Positions 18,990 through 29,030 of a stretch of 64,000 nt of DNA are shown here, one piece after another (the first letter of the stretch is position 1; each line of letters starts with the position of its first letter). The notes below the pieces were generated by a model. That model did not search any database and was not told where the DNA came from. It saw nothing but the letters and a program-made list of their open reading frames with translations. This DNA comes from Luteolibacter rhizosphaerae. Lineage in GTDB: Bacteria; Verrucomicrobiota; Verrucomicrobiia; Verrucomicrobiales; Akkermansiaceae. The stretch spans positions 496,001 through 560,000 of the forward strand of contig NZ_JAPDDR010000003.1 in assembly GCF_025950095.1 (NCBI RefSeq), in the 5' to 3' direction. Both the position numbers and the translations under genes were made by a program.

Positions 18990-21900
18990 ATGAAAAACCC
19001 CGGTCCTCTGACCGCACTTCTCGCGGTCCTGTGCGGCGTTCTCTGCTTCAGCGGGTCCGCCTCCGCGCAGTACGAAGCGGTGCCGCAGTCCCGTCGCTGG
19101 CACCCGGCGGAGATTCTCACTTGGTCGCCCGCCACCGATCCCTTCGCGCCTTACAATCGTGGCACCGTTCCCTTGGCCAATCGTTTCACCCCTCCCACCG
19201 CGGCGGTGAATCCTGCGCTGAACGCGCTCTGGAATGTGAACTCCCACGCCCGTCCCGGCGAGGCCCGGGTGCAGGCAGTCACCACCTTCAATACCATTCC
19301 CTCCGGCTCCCCGAACGGCTGGCGCAGCACCCGCCTCTATGCCCCCAGCATCTGGCAGTACACGGATAACATGGTCTTCTGGGGTAGCTCGGATCGGGAT
19401 AACCGGACGATCATGTGTCCTACCGCCCACATGATCGATGCCGCCCACCGCAATGGCGTCCGGATCTACGGGAAGATCTTCTTCCACTGGAACTCCTCCC
19501 CGGACAATGCCGCCCTGCAGCGGATCCGGGATCTGATCCAGAAGAACGGCTCCACCTTCCCCGTCGCCGACAAGCTGGTGGAGGCTGCCATCTACTTCGG
19601 CTTCGATGGCTGGTTCATCAATCAGGAGAACTACCAGACCAATGGCACCGACGCGCAGAACATGCGCGACTTCCTGGTCTATTTCCGGACCCGCGCCGCC
19701 GCCCAGGGTGCCCCGCACCTGAAGATCACCTGGTACGACGCGATGGCGGAGAACGGCAGCCGCAGTTTCCAGAACGCGTTCACCAGCCAGAACGACGGTT
19801 ACATGAAGTCCGGGACCCTCGTGACCGATACGGGCAATACCCTCGCGGCCCACGAGATGTTCCTGAACTTCTGGTGGTACTATAATTCCAGTAATTTGAC
19901 CAACTCCCGCTCCCTCGCCCAGACCCGCGGTGTCAATCCTTACGATCTCTACGCCGGTATCTGGACCGAGAACTACCGCACCTACGGCAAGACGCCGGAC
20001 CCGAACAGCGCGGGGAATCTCGATATCAGCTGGCCCTACCTCTTCCCGGAAGGCCAGCCGCACAATACCTCCGTCGCGCTCTTCGGGGCGGAGACTCCCT
20101 ATGTGAAAGGATCCTCCCCGGAGACGGTGGCGAATCAGGACCAGATCTACTGGTCCGGCCCGAATGGCGATCCCTCGAACACACTCCCTGCAGAAGGATC
20201 CTCCACGCCGAACTGGTTCGGCATGGCTCACTACATCCCCGCCAATTCGCCGCTTACCAGCTTGCCCTTCGTGACGAACTTCAATGTCGGGCAGGGCAGG
20301 TTCTACAAGATCAACGGCACCACCGTGATGAGCGGCCCGTGGACCAATCTCGGTGTCCAGGATGTCCTCCCCACCTGGCGCTGGCTGGTGCAGAGCACCG
20401 GGGCCAAGACCTTGGTGCCCTCGCTGGATTTCGCGGAGGCTTACTATGGCGGCAGTTCCTTGAAGGTTACAGGAAGCCTCGCCGCGAACCTCGCACAGGA
20501 GGTGAAGCTCTACCAAGCGCGGCTGCCCGTCGCCTCCAACACCAACCTGCGGCTGATCTACAAGCCCTCCGCCATCACCGCGGCCCAGGTCCAGATCGGC
20601 TACGCCTTTGAAGACGCGCCGGCAGTGATGCATTACACCACCGCGCACACCGCCGCTTCCGCTACCGCATGGAACACCGTGGACTTTTCCTTGGGCTCGC
20701 ATGCAGGCAGGTCGCTTGCCCTCATCACCCTGCGCTTCAACAGCAGCGCGGCGCTTGCCAGCTATACGGCGAACATCGGGCGCATCCAGATCAGCAATGG
20801 CAGCGCGGTCGCGCCCGCAGCGCCATCGGCCATCACCCTCGAGGGGAAGAGCCGCAATCCGGACGAAGCGTTCTCCACCTCCCTGCGCCTCAGGTGGACC
20901 GCATCGTCTTCACCGGTTCTTTACTACAACATTTATCATCGCAAGGACCAGTCCGTCGGAGCGCCCCGGCTCTGGCTGGGTGCCACGCCGAACCGCTACT
21001 TCTTCGCGCAGGATGTCCGGCGCTTCGGTTCGGAGAGCGGCGGCTACATCGAGGTGGAAGCGGTGGCACCGGATCATGCCGTCTCGCCTCTGGCGGTCAC
21101 CGCGCAGCCGACATTCACCTTCGAGTCCTTCCCGAATCTGCACCATCCGCTCATCACGGGCTATCCGCTCGCCAGTCCTCTGACGGTGATCGGCAGCGGT
21201 GAGGTGGCGAACATGACTCGCGCCTTCGATGACAATATCGCGACCTTCGCCGAGCCTGGCGGAGCTAGCGGTGCATGGGTGGGCCTCGATCTCGGTGCGG
21301 GCCATGCACGGCAGGTCGTGGCGGTTCAATTTGTCCCGCGTGCGAACTGGGCCAGCCGGATGATGAACGGGGTCTTCCAAGGCTCGAATACCGCGGACTT
21401 CAGTTCCGGCGTGGTCGAACTGGCAAAGGTGAATTGGATCGCCCCGCAGGATGTCCCCACCACCCTGTTGGTGAACAATGCCACCGCCTTCCGGTACGTC
21501 CGCTACCTCTCGCCCAATGATGGCTATGCGAATGTCGCCGAGATCAAGTTCTTCGGTCCCGGTGCTGCGCAAGCTCCACCGAAGCCGCTCGCGCTGCAGG
21601 CGACCAATTCGGGCTCGACCGCGACCCTGACTTGGCGGCCGCCTGCCAGTGGCATGGCCTACGGCTACGATCTCAAGCGCTCCTCGGTAAATGGTGGTGG
21701 CTACACGGTCATCGCCTCGGACCTCGGTACCACCTCCTTCCAGGATACCGGCCTCACCAATGGCGCGACCTACTACTACGCTGTTTCCGCCAGGAACGAA
21801 GCGGGAGAGAGCGCGAACTCCGACCGCCTGATCCTGAACCCGCTTTCCGCGAACCGGTTGAACGGCACCATCATTGGTACCGATGGTTCTTGGGATGGCA

Positions 21901-22877
21901 CCAGCACCAAGCAGAAGGTCTTCGATAACTCGCTCGCGACCTTCTTCGATGCCCAGCTCCCGGATGGGGCTTGGACCGGGTTGGATCTGGGAACTCCGCG
22001 GAAGATCACGGCCATCCGCTATAGTCCCCGGAACGGTACGACCAATTGGCTGGATCGGATGATCGGTGGCGTTTTCCAAGCCGCGGATAACCCGGCTTTC
22101 AACAACCCGGTGACTCTCTTCAAGGTGCCGGTTGCGCCTACCTTCAATGTTTACACCAGTGCGGCGGTGGGCGATGAGGCCCGCTACCGTTACGTCCGTT
22201 ACCTCTCGCCGAATGGAGGGCACTGCAATGTCTCCGAGATCCAGTTCTACGGCGTGTTGCCTCCCTCGCCGCCCGGAGCCTTGGCCCTCACCGGGGAGGG
22301 AAGCTCGGCGAGCCTGACATGGAACCAGTCCTCCTTCGCCGTGAGTTACCGGCTGAAGCGCTCCACGACCAGCGGCGGGCCCTACCAAACGATCGCCAGC
22401 GATCTGACCGTCCGCTCCTTTCAAGACAGCGGCCTCGATCCGCAGGCGACCTATTACTATGTGGTCAGCGCGGTCAATGAGGCGGGGGAGGGGGTGAACT
22501 CCGGGGAGCTGGCTCGCCACAACCCCTTCAATGCTTGGATCGTCTCCTCCGGTGGCAATCCGGTCTTGCCCCATGCCGGTTTCGACGCCGATCTCGATGG
22601 CGATGGCATCGCCAACGGGGTGGAGTACATGACGCCCGAGGGAGTGAAGATCCGGGAGTCGTCCGGCACCCGAGGAGTGTCGGCCCTGATCCGGAACGAT
22701 CCCGGAGTGATAACCACACTGTGGGAGTCAGTCGATTTGTCCGCTTGGTCCCAAGTGAGCTACGCGAATGCCACCGATCAAAGCGATGTCCCCGCAGGAT
22801 TCAGAAGGGTCGAGAGCGCGCTGCCTCCCGCTTCAGGAAACGCTCCCGTGTTCTACCGCTTCCGCTTCTCACGCTGA
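18990..22877 (+). CDS. Secreted endo-beta-N-acetylglucosaminidase (GH85) with twin discoidin/Fn3 modules
   Basis: A 1295-residue exported enzyme. After a signal peptide (residues 1-26) comes a GH85 catalytic domain. Its diagnostic segment FDGWFINQEN carries the Asn211-x-Glu213 pair, in which Asn assists and Glu is the acid/base. The family cuts the chitobiose core of N-glycans. A beta domain follows, then an Fn3-like module and two alternating discoidin (F5/8-type) plus Fn3 units. The units share GAW-GLDLG and RYVRYLSPN. Near the end DADLDGDGIANGVEYM is a thrombospondin-type calcium motif. It probably releases and binds glycans outside the cell. A TTGACA at 18920 has no convincing -10. Confidence 0.9.
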   Translation: MKNPGPLTALLAVLCGVLCFSGSASAQYEAVPQSRRWHPAEILTWSPATDPFAPYNRGTVPLANRFTPPTAAVNPALNALWNVNSHARPGEARVQAVTTFNTIPSGSPNGWRSTRLYAPSIWQYTDNMVFWGSSDRDNRTIMCPTAHMIDAAHRNGVRIYGKIFFHWNSSPDNAALQRIRDLIQKNGSTFPVADKLVEAAIYFGFDGWFINQENYQTNGTDAQNMRDFLVYFRTRAAAQGAPHLKITWYDAMAENGSRSFQNAFTSQNDGYMKSGTLVTDTGNTLAAHEMFLNFWWYYNSSNLTNSRSLAQTRGVNPYDLYAGIWTENYRTYGKTPDPNSAGNLDISWPYLFPEGQPHNTSVALFGAETPYVKGSSPETVANQDQIYWSGPNGDPSNTLPAEGSSTPNWFGMAHYIPANSPLTSLPFVTNFNVGQGRFYKINGTTVMSGPWTNLGVQDVLPTWRWLVQSTGAKTLVPSLDFAEAYYGGSSLKVTGSLAANLAQEVKLYQARLPVASNTNLRLIYKPSAITAAQVQIGYAFEDAPAVMHYTTAHTAASATAWNTVDFSLGSHAGRSLALITLRFNSSAALASYTANIGRIQISNGSAVAPAAPSAITLEGKSRNPDEAFSTSLRLRWTASSSPVLYYNIYHRKDQSVGAPRLWLGATPNRYFFAQDVRRFGSESGGYIEVEAVAPDHAVSPLAVTAQPTFTFESFPNLHHPLITGYPLASPLTVIGSGEVANMTRAFDDNIATFAEPGGASGAWVGLDLGAGHARQVVAVQFVPRANWASRMMNGVFQGSNTADFSSGVVELAKVNWIAPQDVPTTLLVNNATAFRYVRYLSPNDGYANVAEIKFFGPGAAQAPPKPLALQATNSGSTATLTWRPPASGMAYGYDLKRSSVNGGGYTVIASDLGTTSFQDTGLTNGATYYYAVSARNEAGESANSDRLILNPLSANRLNGTIIGTDGSWDGTSTKQKVFDNSLATFFDAQLPDGAWTGLDLGTPRKITAIRYSPRNGTTNWLDRMIGGVFQAADNPAFNNPVTLFKVPVAPTFNVYTSAAVGDEARYRYVRYLSPNGGHCNVSEIQFYGVLPPSPPGALALTGEGSSASLTWNQSSFAVSYRLKRSTTSGGPYQTIASDLTVRSFQDSGLDPQATYYYVVSAVNEAGEGVNSGELARHNPFNAWIVSSGGNPVLPHAGFDADLDGDGIANGVEYMTPEGVKIRESSGTRGVSALIRNDPGVITTLWESVDLSAWSQVSYANATDQSDVPAGFRRVESALPPASGNAPVFYRFRFSR

Positions 22878-22936
22878 ACGATTACGGCACCATTTCCCTT
22901 TGGCTGGCGGCGTGACTTGCATCTAGAGTCCCCGCC

Positions 22937-23893
22937 ATGCCGATTCCGGACATCGCCTGGTTTCGCGAAGCGCCGAAGCGCCGGCGCTATCTCGCGGGCA
23001 TTTCCGGTGGCGCGGATTCGGTCGCCCTTCTGCATCACCTGCATCGCAGCGGCTTCCGGGAAGTCGTGGTCTGTCACCTCGACCACGGTCTGCGGGGCAA
23101 GGCCTCCGCCGGCGATGCCCGCTTCGTCCAGAAGCTTTCGGCAGAGCTCGGCTATCCCTGCGAAGTAGGAAAGGCGGCGGTGAAAGCACTGGCAGCGGAC
23201 AAGGGTCACTCGATCGAAACCTCGGCCCGCGAGGCACGGCATGCCTTCTTCGCGATCTGTTCGCGCAAGCACCGCTGCCCGCGCTTGCTGCTCGCCCACC
23301 ACTACGATGATCAGGCGGAGACCCTGTTGTGGAATCTCCTCCGCGGCAGCCGCGGACTCTCCGGCATGAAGGAGGTCCAGACCCTGCCGATGGGCGGGCG
23401 GCCGATGGAGTGCATCCGACCTTTTCTCGGTCACCGCCGTTCGGAGCTGCGCACCTGGCTGGAGTCGAAGGGGTTGTCATGGCGGGAAGACGCGACCAAT
23501 GCCGAGCCTTTCGCGGTTCGCAATCGCTTGCGGAACGAAGCACTTCCCTTGCTCGCCGAGATCGCGAAGCGCGATCCGGCCGAGTCATTCGTCCGGGCTT
23601 CCGGGGCGTCGGAAGACTTCCGGGTCATCGAGGCATGGGCCGTGAAGCAGGCGGATGCCATCGACCCGCAAGGCCGGCTGCATCTGCCCAAGCTGCTCAC
23701 CCTGCCGCGCGCGCTCCAGGCAGCCTGCATCTACGCCTATCTTCGTACTTCCGGCGTTCCCGATCTGTCCCGGGATGCGGTGAACCGCTGCCTCGGTCTG
23801 CTCGATCCCTCCGCCGCACCGGCAGTCAATCTCCCCGGGAACTTCATCCTCCGCCGCCGCGCCGGTCGTCTTCTGCTCGCGCCGCTGAGGTAG
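22937..23893 (+). CDS. tilS: tRNA(Ile)-lysidine synthetase
   Basis: A 318-residue N-type ATP pyrophosphatase that turns C34 of tRNA-Ile(CAU) into lysidine. The PP-loop SGGADS is at about residue 27, and HHYDDQAETLLWNLLRGS is the typical second motif. It is a compact form with a short C-terminal region. It converges on the TPR gene with 4 bases between stops. Confidence 0.92.
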   Translation: MPIPDIAWFREAPKRRRYLAGISGGADSVALLHHLHRSGFREVVVCHLDHGLRGKASAGDARFVQKLSAELGYPCEVGKAAVKALAADKGHSIETSAREARHAFFAICSRKHRCPRLLLAHHYDDQAETLLWNLLRGSRGLSGMKEVQTLPMGGRPMECIRPFLGHRRSELRTWLESKGLSWREDATNAEPFAVRNRLRNEALPLLAEIAKRDPAESFVRASGASEDFRVIEAWAVKQADAIDPQGRLHLPKLLTLPRALQAACIYAYLRTSGVPDLSRDAVNRCLGLLDPSAAPAVNLPGNFILRRRAGRLLLAPLR

Positions 23894-23897
23894 TGAC

Positions 23898-26780
23898 TCA
23901 CTTCGGCTTGCCTGCCTCGACCTGCTTCGGCACCGGCTTCACATCGGTGGTCGCGGCGAATTCGGCGACCAGCTTCTCGATTTCGAGCCAAGCTTCCTGG
24001 TCGATCGATGCCATCTTGTCGTAGAGCGGCTTCGTCCTTTCGAGAAAGGCCACGGCCTCGTCATAGGCCGCTTGGCGATCGCTGCGCGGCCGCTCGCTGC
24101 CATTGGCAGGGGAGTTGCGCGTCCACGAAATCTGCATCCAGAAGCGCATCGCGGAGACCGATACCCGGGTCGCCTCGAGGGAGTCGCTCCACACCTGCGC
24201 ATAGCTGGCCAGCGCCTCGTCGATCATCCCGCGCTCTTGCAACGAGCGGGCCAGCGCCAGCCGTACTTCGGGCGTCAGCCGCTGGAAGCCGGAATCGGGA
24301 GCGAGATAAGCTTGGGCGCTTTCTGCCGCCGCGGCGAAATCGCTGTCCTTCATCCGGCTCATGATCAGCCAATACAGCGCGTCTTCTTTCTCGCTCACTT
24401 CCTTGCTTCCCGCGACCACTTCTTGGAGATCCTTGATCGCCCCGGCCCGCTCTTCCTTGCTGCCTTCCGCCAGGATAGTGGCCCGCCCGAGTAGAGCCGG
24501 GAAGCGCAGCGCTTGATCGTTCCGCGCCAGGGCTTCTGAATAGTAGGGCAGTGCTTGGCGCGGTGCGGAGGTTTGTAGCCGCAGGAAATCGCCCGTGCGC
24601 AAGAGAACGCTCGCCGGTAGATCCTTCGCTTCGAACTCGCTCTTCAATTCCTGATAGAGCGACTTGAGCTGGGCTTCCGCATCCTGTCTCGCACCCGGGT
24701 CCGGGAGCTTCGCTTCAAGCTCCCCGATCAGCGCGATCTTCAGGACGGCTCGCGTGGCCTTGTCCTCCGGCTTGATCCCGGGAAGCGCGGCGAAGTCCTG
24801 CTTCAACCTTTCGGTTCCGTGCTCTTTCGCGCAGAGTCGTGCGTAGAGGCGGATCAATGCCTCGGAGGGAGCCTCATCGCCGAAGCATTCCTTCAAACGC
24901 TCCAGCGCTTCCTTGCCGCGCCCTGCCTGCAAATAGATCTCTGCTTGGGCCACCGCCATGCGGGCCTTCATCTTCGGGAGATCGGAGTAGCTTTTCCAGA
25001 AGCGCTCGCAGTAGGGCAGGGCATCCTTCCAGCGCGATGAGTCTTTGCTGCCGATCAAAGTGACCAGGTGCAGCAGGAGATTCGCGGCGGTTTCCTTCTG
25101 CTCCTGCTTCTCCGCTTGCTGCAACGCCTCCGCCAGCGACTTCTCCGCTTCCTCATCCTTGCCTTGGCGGAGCAGCAGCTCGCTCTTCAGCGATTGCGCG
25201 TTGGCCAGAGCTTCCGAACCGGGAAATTCCTTCTCCAAGCGGGCGAGCTTCTCCAGCGCCGCGCCATCCTGCTCCAGCGAAGCATGGCACTCGGCCCGGT
25301 CGAGCAAGGCCACGGGCAGATAAGGATTGGCCGCGGCATCGGGATGCTTCGCGATGAACTCGTCGAGCTGCTTCGCGGCCTCCTCCCACTGCTTCAGTTC
25401 CACCAGATTGCTCGCGCGCAGATACTGCGTCGTCTGCGCATAGGGGCTCGCGGGGTAAAGCGTCACATGCCGCTCCAGCAGCGGCCGTGCTTCCTCGAAG
25501 CGCCCGGTCTGCTCGTAGCTGCCCGCCAGCACCCGCAGGCAGAGATCGTGCTCCGCCGAACCTTCCGCCAGTGCCGGCAGCATTTCGGCCGCGATCTTGA
25601 TGCAGGGCTCAAACTGCTTCTGCTCGTATAGAGTCACCAGCAGCATCCGCTTCACCGCCGGGGCCTGCGGAGAATCGGGATGGCCTAACAGAAATTTCCC
25701 GGCCTGCTTCTCGACCTCCTGCGTGTCGCCCAGAGCGGCACTGATCCTCACCAGATGGAAAAGGTGATCGGTCCGTCGCGGTGCCTTCGGGTAGCGCTCC
25801 ACCAGTTCGGAGAAGGCCGCCTTGCTCGCCGCCAAGTTACCCTGCTTCTCTTGATAAGTGGCATTCGTCTCCAGCAGCAGCACGTCGTGCGAGACCCCGT
25901 CGCGCCGCGCTTGCTCCACCGCATCCAGCCGTGCTTGCAGCGCCGTCTTGTCGCTGGCTGTCTCCAGCTTGGTGCGGAGATCCTTCGCCATCGCCTCGCT
26001 GGTCGGGATCAGGTGGAAGATCGCCACCGCGGCGCCCTCCATCCCGGCCCCCAGCGCATCGGTCGCCAGCTTCACGAAGACATCCATGTACGCCGCCATC
26101 TCCGCCGGCGGAATCGCCAGCGCCTCGCGGTTCCGCTCAAAGAATCCCCGTAGGGTGGCACCGTCGTTCTTCGCGATCGCCGTCGCCACCAGACTCTGCA
26201 GCGCGGCCACGATCCCTGTGTCGGGCGTGGCGAAGCCGCCCTTGTTTCGCACCGCGGTTTCCAAGTTCTCCGTTCCCAGCACCAGTTCACCGAGCTGGAG
26301 GTGGCACAGCGCCACCTGAATGTAGTAGTTCGCCGGATCGAACTCGTCGGTCTGGCGATCCCGCTCGCTCAGGAACTTCTTGAAAAGCGGCAGGGCCTCC
26401 TGCGGTCGTCCTGCCGCCCGCGTGGCCTCGCCCCAGCGCACCAGCGCGGTCTTGTTGAAGCGGTTGCCCTTCGTCTTCGCCTTGTTCGGGAAGTCGCGGT
26501 AGCAGATCTCGAAGGACCGCGCCGCCGCCTCCCAGCGCTGCAGCCGCATCTCGCACATTCCCTTCCGATACCAGGTGACCCCGAAGGACGGACCGAACTT
26601 GGCCAAGGCATTCTCCCCGTGCACCTCGATGCACTGGTCATAGAGCGCCAGCGCCTCCTCCCAGCGGCCCGCTTCTGCCGCAGCCACTGCCTTGGTGTTC
26701 AACGAATCCGCGCTCTCCGTTTGCGCTGTGGCACTTGCCACGATGGCGAAGGGTACGAGGAGATGACGGAATTGCTGCAT
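23898..26780 (-). CDS. Large exported TPR-repeat protein
   Basis: A 960-residue protein with a signal peptide (cleavage near ATAQ) followed by many degenerate tetratricopeptide repeats, Ala/Glu/Leu-rich with units such as GRWEEALALYDQCI and GKDEEAEKSLAEALQQAEKQ. It resembles YbgF/BamD-like scaffold proteins of the cell envelope but is much longer. No enzymatic domain is visible. It is divergent from nrtR across 112 bases. The specific partner cannot be inferred. Confidence 0.85.
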   Translation of the reverse strand: MQQFRHLLVPFAIVASATAQTESADSLNTKAVAAAEAGRWEEALALYDQCIEVHGENALAKFGPSFGVTWYRKGMCEMRLQRWEAAARSFEICYRDFPNKAKTKGNRFNKTALVRWGEATRAAGRPQEALPLFKKFLSERDRQTDEFDPANYYIQVALCHLQLGELVLGTENLETAVRNKGGFATPDTGIVAALQSLVATAIAKNDGATLRGFFERNREALAIPPAEMAAYMDVFVKLATDALGAGMEGAAVAIFHLIPTSEAMAKDLRTKLETASDKTALQARLDAVEQARRDGVSHDVLLLETNATYQEKQGNLAASKAAFSELVERYPKAPRRTDHLFHLVRISAALGDTQEVEKQAGKFLLGHPDSPQAPAVKRMLLVTLYEQKQFEPCIKIAAEMLPALAEGSAEHDLCLRVLAGSYEQTGRFEEARPLLERHVTLYPASPYAQTTQYLRASNLVELKQWEEAAKQLDEFIAKHPDAAANPYLPVALLDRAECHASLEQDGAALEKLARLEKEFPGSEALANAQSLKSELLLRQGKDEEAEKSLAEALQQAEKQEQKETAANLLLHLVTLIGSKDSSRWKDALPYCERFWKSYSDLPKMKARMAVAQAEIYLQAGRGKEALERLKECFGDEAPSEALIRLYARLCAKEHGTERLKQDFAALPGIKPEDKATRAVLKIALIGELEAKLPDPGARQDAEAQLKSLYQELKSEFEAKDLPASVLLRTGDFLRLQTSAPRQALPYYSEALARNDQALRFPALLGRATILAEGSKEERAGAIKDLQEVVAGSKEVSEKEDALYWLIMSRMKDSDFAAAAESAQAYLAPDSGFQRLTPEVRLALARSLQERGMIDEALASYAQVWSDSLEATRVSVSAMRFWMQISWTRNSPANGSERPRSDRQAAYDEAVAFLERTKPLYDKMASIDQEAWLEIEKLVAEFAATTDVKPVPKQVEAGKPK

Positions 26781-26852
26781 GCGGAACCAAGAAGGATCAA
26801 AGCCACCCGGATAGCGTCGCGCAAGGTGGGAGAGGTCAGAAAAAAGTCCGGC

Positions 26853-26881
26853 TTGACTTAGTGTAAGAACGACACTTACTT
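26853..26881 (+). promoter_or_regulatory. Candidate NrtR operator within the promoter of the NAD operon
   Basis: The inverted repeat AGTGT-N7-ACACT occupies 26860-26876, 16 bases before the nrtR ATG. A near-consensus -35 TTGACT lies at 26853-26858, and a weak -10 (TTACTT) could lie at 26876-26881, so the repeat would fill the promoter spacer. NrtR proteins bind palindromes of about this length and usually control their own operon. The assignment is inferred from position and symmetry. Confidence 0.6.
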
Positions 26882-26892
26882 CTCCCCGAGCG

Positions 26893-27579
26893 ATGGCCCA
26901 TACCTACGAGTATCCCCGCCCCGCCCTCACCGTGGACTGCGTCGTCTTCGGCTTCGACGGGGCCGGGCTGCAGGTGCTCCTGATCCGCCGCGGTCTGGAG
27001 CCCTTCCTCGGCGCGTGGGCCCTACCCGGAGGCTTCGTCCACATGGAGGAAGACCTGGAAGCCGCGGCCCGCCGCGAGCTGGAGGAAGAGACCGGCCTGA
27101 AGGGCGTCTTCCTCGAGCAGCTCGAAACCTTCGGCGCCCCCGGGCGCGATCCCCGCGGGCGGGTCGTCAGCGTCGCCTACTTCGCCCTCGTCCGGCCGGA
27201 CCGGAATCCCGCCCGGGGAGATACCGACGCCAGCGAGGCGGCATGGTTCCCCGCCGACAAGCTCCCCGAACTCGCCTTCGACCATTCGGTGATCCTCACC
27301 ACCGCGCTCGAACGCCTGCGGGGAAAGATCCGCTACCAGCCCGTCGGCTTCGAGCTTCTGCCGGAGAGCTTCACGCTTACCCAGCTCCAGGCACTCTACG
27401 AAGCCATCCTCGGGCGGGGCTTGGACAAGCGGAACTTCCGCAAGAAATTGGGTGCATTCGACTTCGTCGTGGAAACCCAGGGCTTCGCGGGCGGTTCACA
27501 CCGTCCTGCCCGGCTCCACCGCTTCGATCACGACAAGTACGAGGCACTCCGTAGCAAAGGATTTCTTTTCGAACTATGA
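26893..27579 (+). CDS. nrtR: NrtR, Nudix-related transcriptional regulator of NAD metabolism
   Basis: A 228-residue two-domain protein with an N-terminal Nudix fold and a C-terminal winged helix (about residues 155-225). NrtR represses NAD salvage genes and is released by ADP-ribose. Here the Nudix box, beginning at G47 and ending near L69, keeps every consensus position (G-x5-E-x7-R-E-L-x-E-E-x-G-L). The protein may therefore still hydrolyse ADP-ribose; some NrtR members have lost this. It is the first gene of the operon and overlaps pncB (ATGA). Confidence 0.92.
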   Translation: MAHTYEYPRPALTVDCVVFGFDGAGLQVLLIRRGLEPFLGAWALPGGFVHMEEDLEAAARRELEEETGLKGVFLEQLETFGAPGRDPRGRVVSVAYFALVRPDRNPARGDTDASEAAWFPADKLPELAFDHSVILTTALERLRGKIRYQPVGFELLPESFTLTQLQALYEAILGRGLDKRNFRKKLGAFDFVVETQGFAGGSHRPARLHRFDHDKYEALRSKGFLFEL

Positions 27580-29015
27580 TCACGAACAGTCCGCTTCAGA
27601 CCGATCTCTATCAGCTCACCATGGCAGCCGCCTACTGGCAGGCCGCTACCGCGGAGCAGGAGAGCGTGTTCCACCTCTTTTTCCGCCGCCTGCCCTTCAA
27701 GGGCGGTTACGCCATCGCCGCCGGCCTGGAGCCCGCGCTCGAATGGTTGGAGTCCTTCCGCTTCGGCACCGCGGAGCTCGATTACCTCGCGGGCCTCAAG
27801 ACCAAGGCGGCCACGCCGCTCTTCAAGGAGGAGTTCCTAGGCTACCTCGGGGACTTGAGGCTGAAGTTGGATATCGATGCCGTGCCGGAGGGAGAGCTGG
27901 TCTTCGCCCATGAGCCGGTGCTGCGGGTGCAGGGGCCCATCCTCCACGCTCAACTCGCGGAGACGGCGTTGCTGAATATCCTGAACTTCCAGACCCTTGT
28001 CGCGACCAAGGCGGCCCGCGTCTGTCATGCGGCGGCGAGATCGCCGGTGGTGGAGTTCGGCTACCGCCGCGCGCAGGGTCCGGATGGCGGCTACTCGGCC
28101 AGCCGGGCGGCATGGATCGGCGGTTGCACGGGCACCTCGAATGTTCTCGCGGGCCAGCGCTTCGGCATCCCGGTGCTGGGCACGCACGCCCACTCGTGGG
28201 TCATGTCCTTCGATGACGAGCTGGAAGCCTTCGAACGCTATGCCGAGGCGATGCCGGACAACTCGACCCTGCTGGTGGATACCTACGACACGCTGAAGGG
28301 CGTGGACCACGCGATCACCGTTGCCCGCAAGCTGCGCGAGAAAGGCCACGAACTGAATGGCATCCGCCTCGATTCGGGCGACCTCGCCTGGCTCAGCCAG
28401 CAGGCGCGGGCGAAGCTGGATGCCGCGGGCTTCCCGGACGTGAAGGTCGTGGCAAGCAACGACTTGGATGAGCACATCATCGAGAGCCTGCGCCACCAAG
28501 GAGCCAGGATCGATACCTGGGGCGTCGGCACGAATCTCGTTACTGCGGCGGATCAACCCGCACTGGGCGGCGTCTACAAACTGGCCGCACTCCGGAAGGC
28601 CGACGGTAGCTGGCAGCCGCGGATCAAGCTCAGCGAACAGACCGCGAAGAGCTCAATCCCGGGTCGCCTGCAGGTCCGCCGCTTCGAGAGCGAGGGCATG
28701 CTGGTAGGGGATGCGATCTACGATGTGGATCGTAGTATCTCGGGCGAGGTGGAGATCGTCGATCCGTCCGATCCCATCCGCCGCAAGAAGATCGCCGCGG
28801 GCACGGTCTACAAGGACGTGCTCCAACCGGCAATGAAAGCAGGGGCACGCGTCTTTGCACCGGAGCCGCTGGCTGCCGCCCGCGAGCGTTGCCAGGCGGC
28901 GCTGGCGAAGCTGCACCCGGGGATTCTGCGTCTCGCGAATCCCCACTCCTACCCTGCGGGTCTTGAGCAGGGATTGTATCAAGAGCGGGAACGCCTACTG
29001 GCGAGCTTCCGCTGA
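27576..29015 (+). CDS. pncB: Nicotinate phosphoribosyltransferase
   Basis: A 479-residue cytoplasmic enzyme making nicotinate mononucleotide from nicotinate and PRPP. The N-terminus [18 protein letters not shown], the mid-region [11 protein letters not shown] and the phosphate-binding segments [12 protein letters not shown] and [10 protein letters not shown] are diagnostic. It is translationally coupled to nrtR, the classical target of that regulator. kptA starts 15 bases later. Confidence 0.95.
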   Translation: MITNSPLQTDLYQLTMAAAYWQAATAEQESVFHLFFRRLPFKGGYAIAAGLEPALEWLESFRFGTAELDYLAGLKTKAATPLFKEEFLGYLGDLRLKLDIDAVPEGELVFAHEPVLRVQGPILHAQLAETALLNILNFQTLVATKAARVCHAAARSPVVEFGYRRAQGPDGGYSASRAAWIGGCTGTSNVLAGQRFGIPVLGTHAHSWVMSFDDELEAFERYAEAMPDNSTLLVDTYDTLKGVDHAITVARKLREKGHELNGIRLDSGDLAWLSQQARAKLDAAGFPDVKVVASNDLDEHIIESLRHQGARIDTWGVGTNLVTAADQPALGGVYKLAALRKADGSWQPRIKLSEQTAKSSIPGRLQVRRFESEGMLVGDAIYDVDRSISGEVEIVDPSDPIRRKKIAAGTVYKDVLQPAMKAGARVFAPEPLAAARERCQAALAKLHPGILRLANPHSYPAGLEQGLYQERERLLASFR

Positions 29016-29030
29016 TGGAAAAAAGAAACA

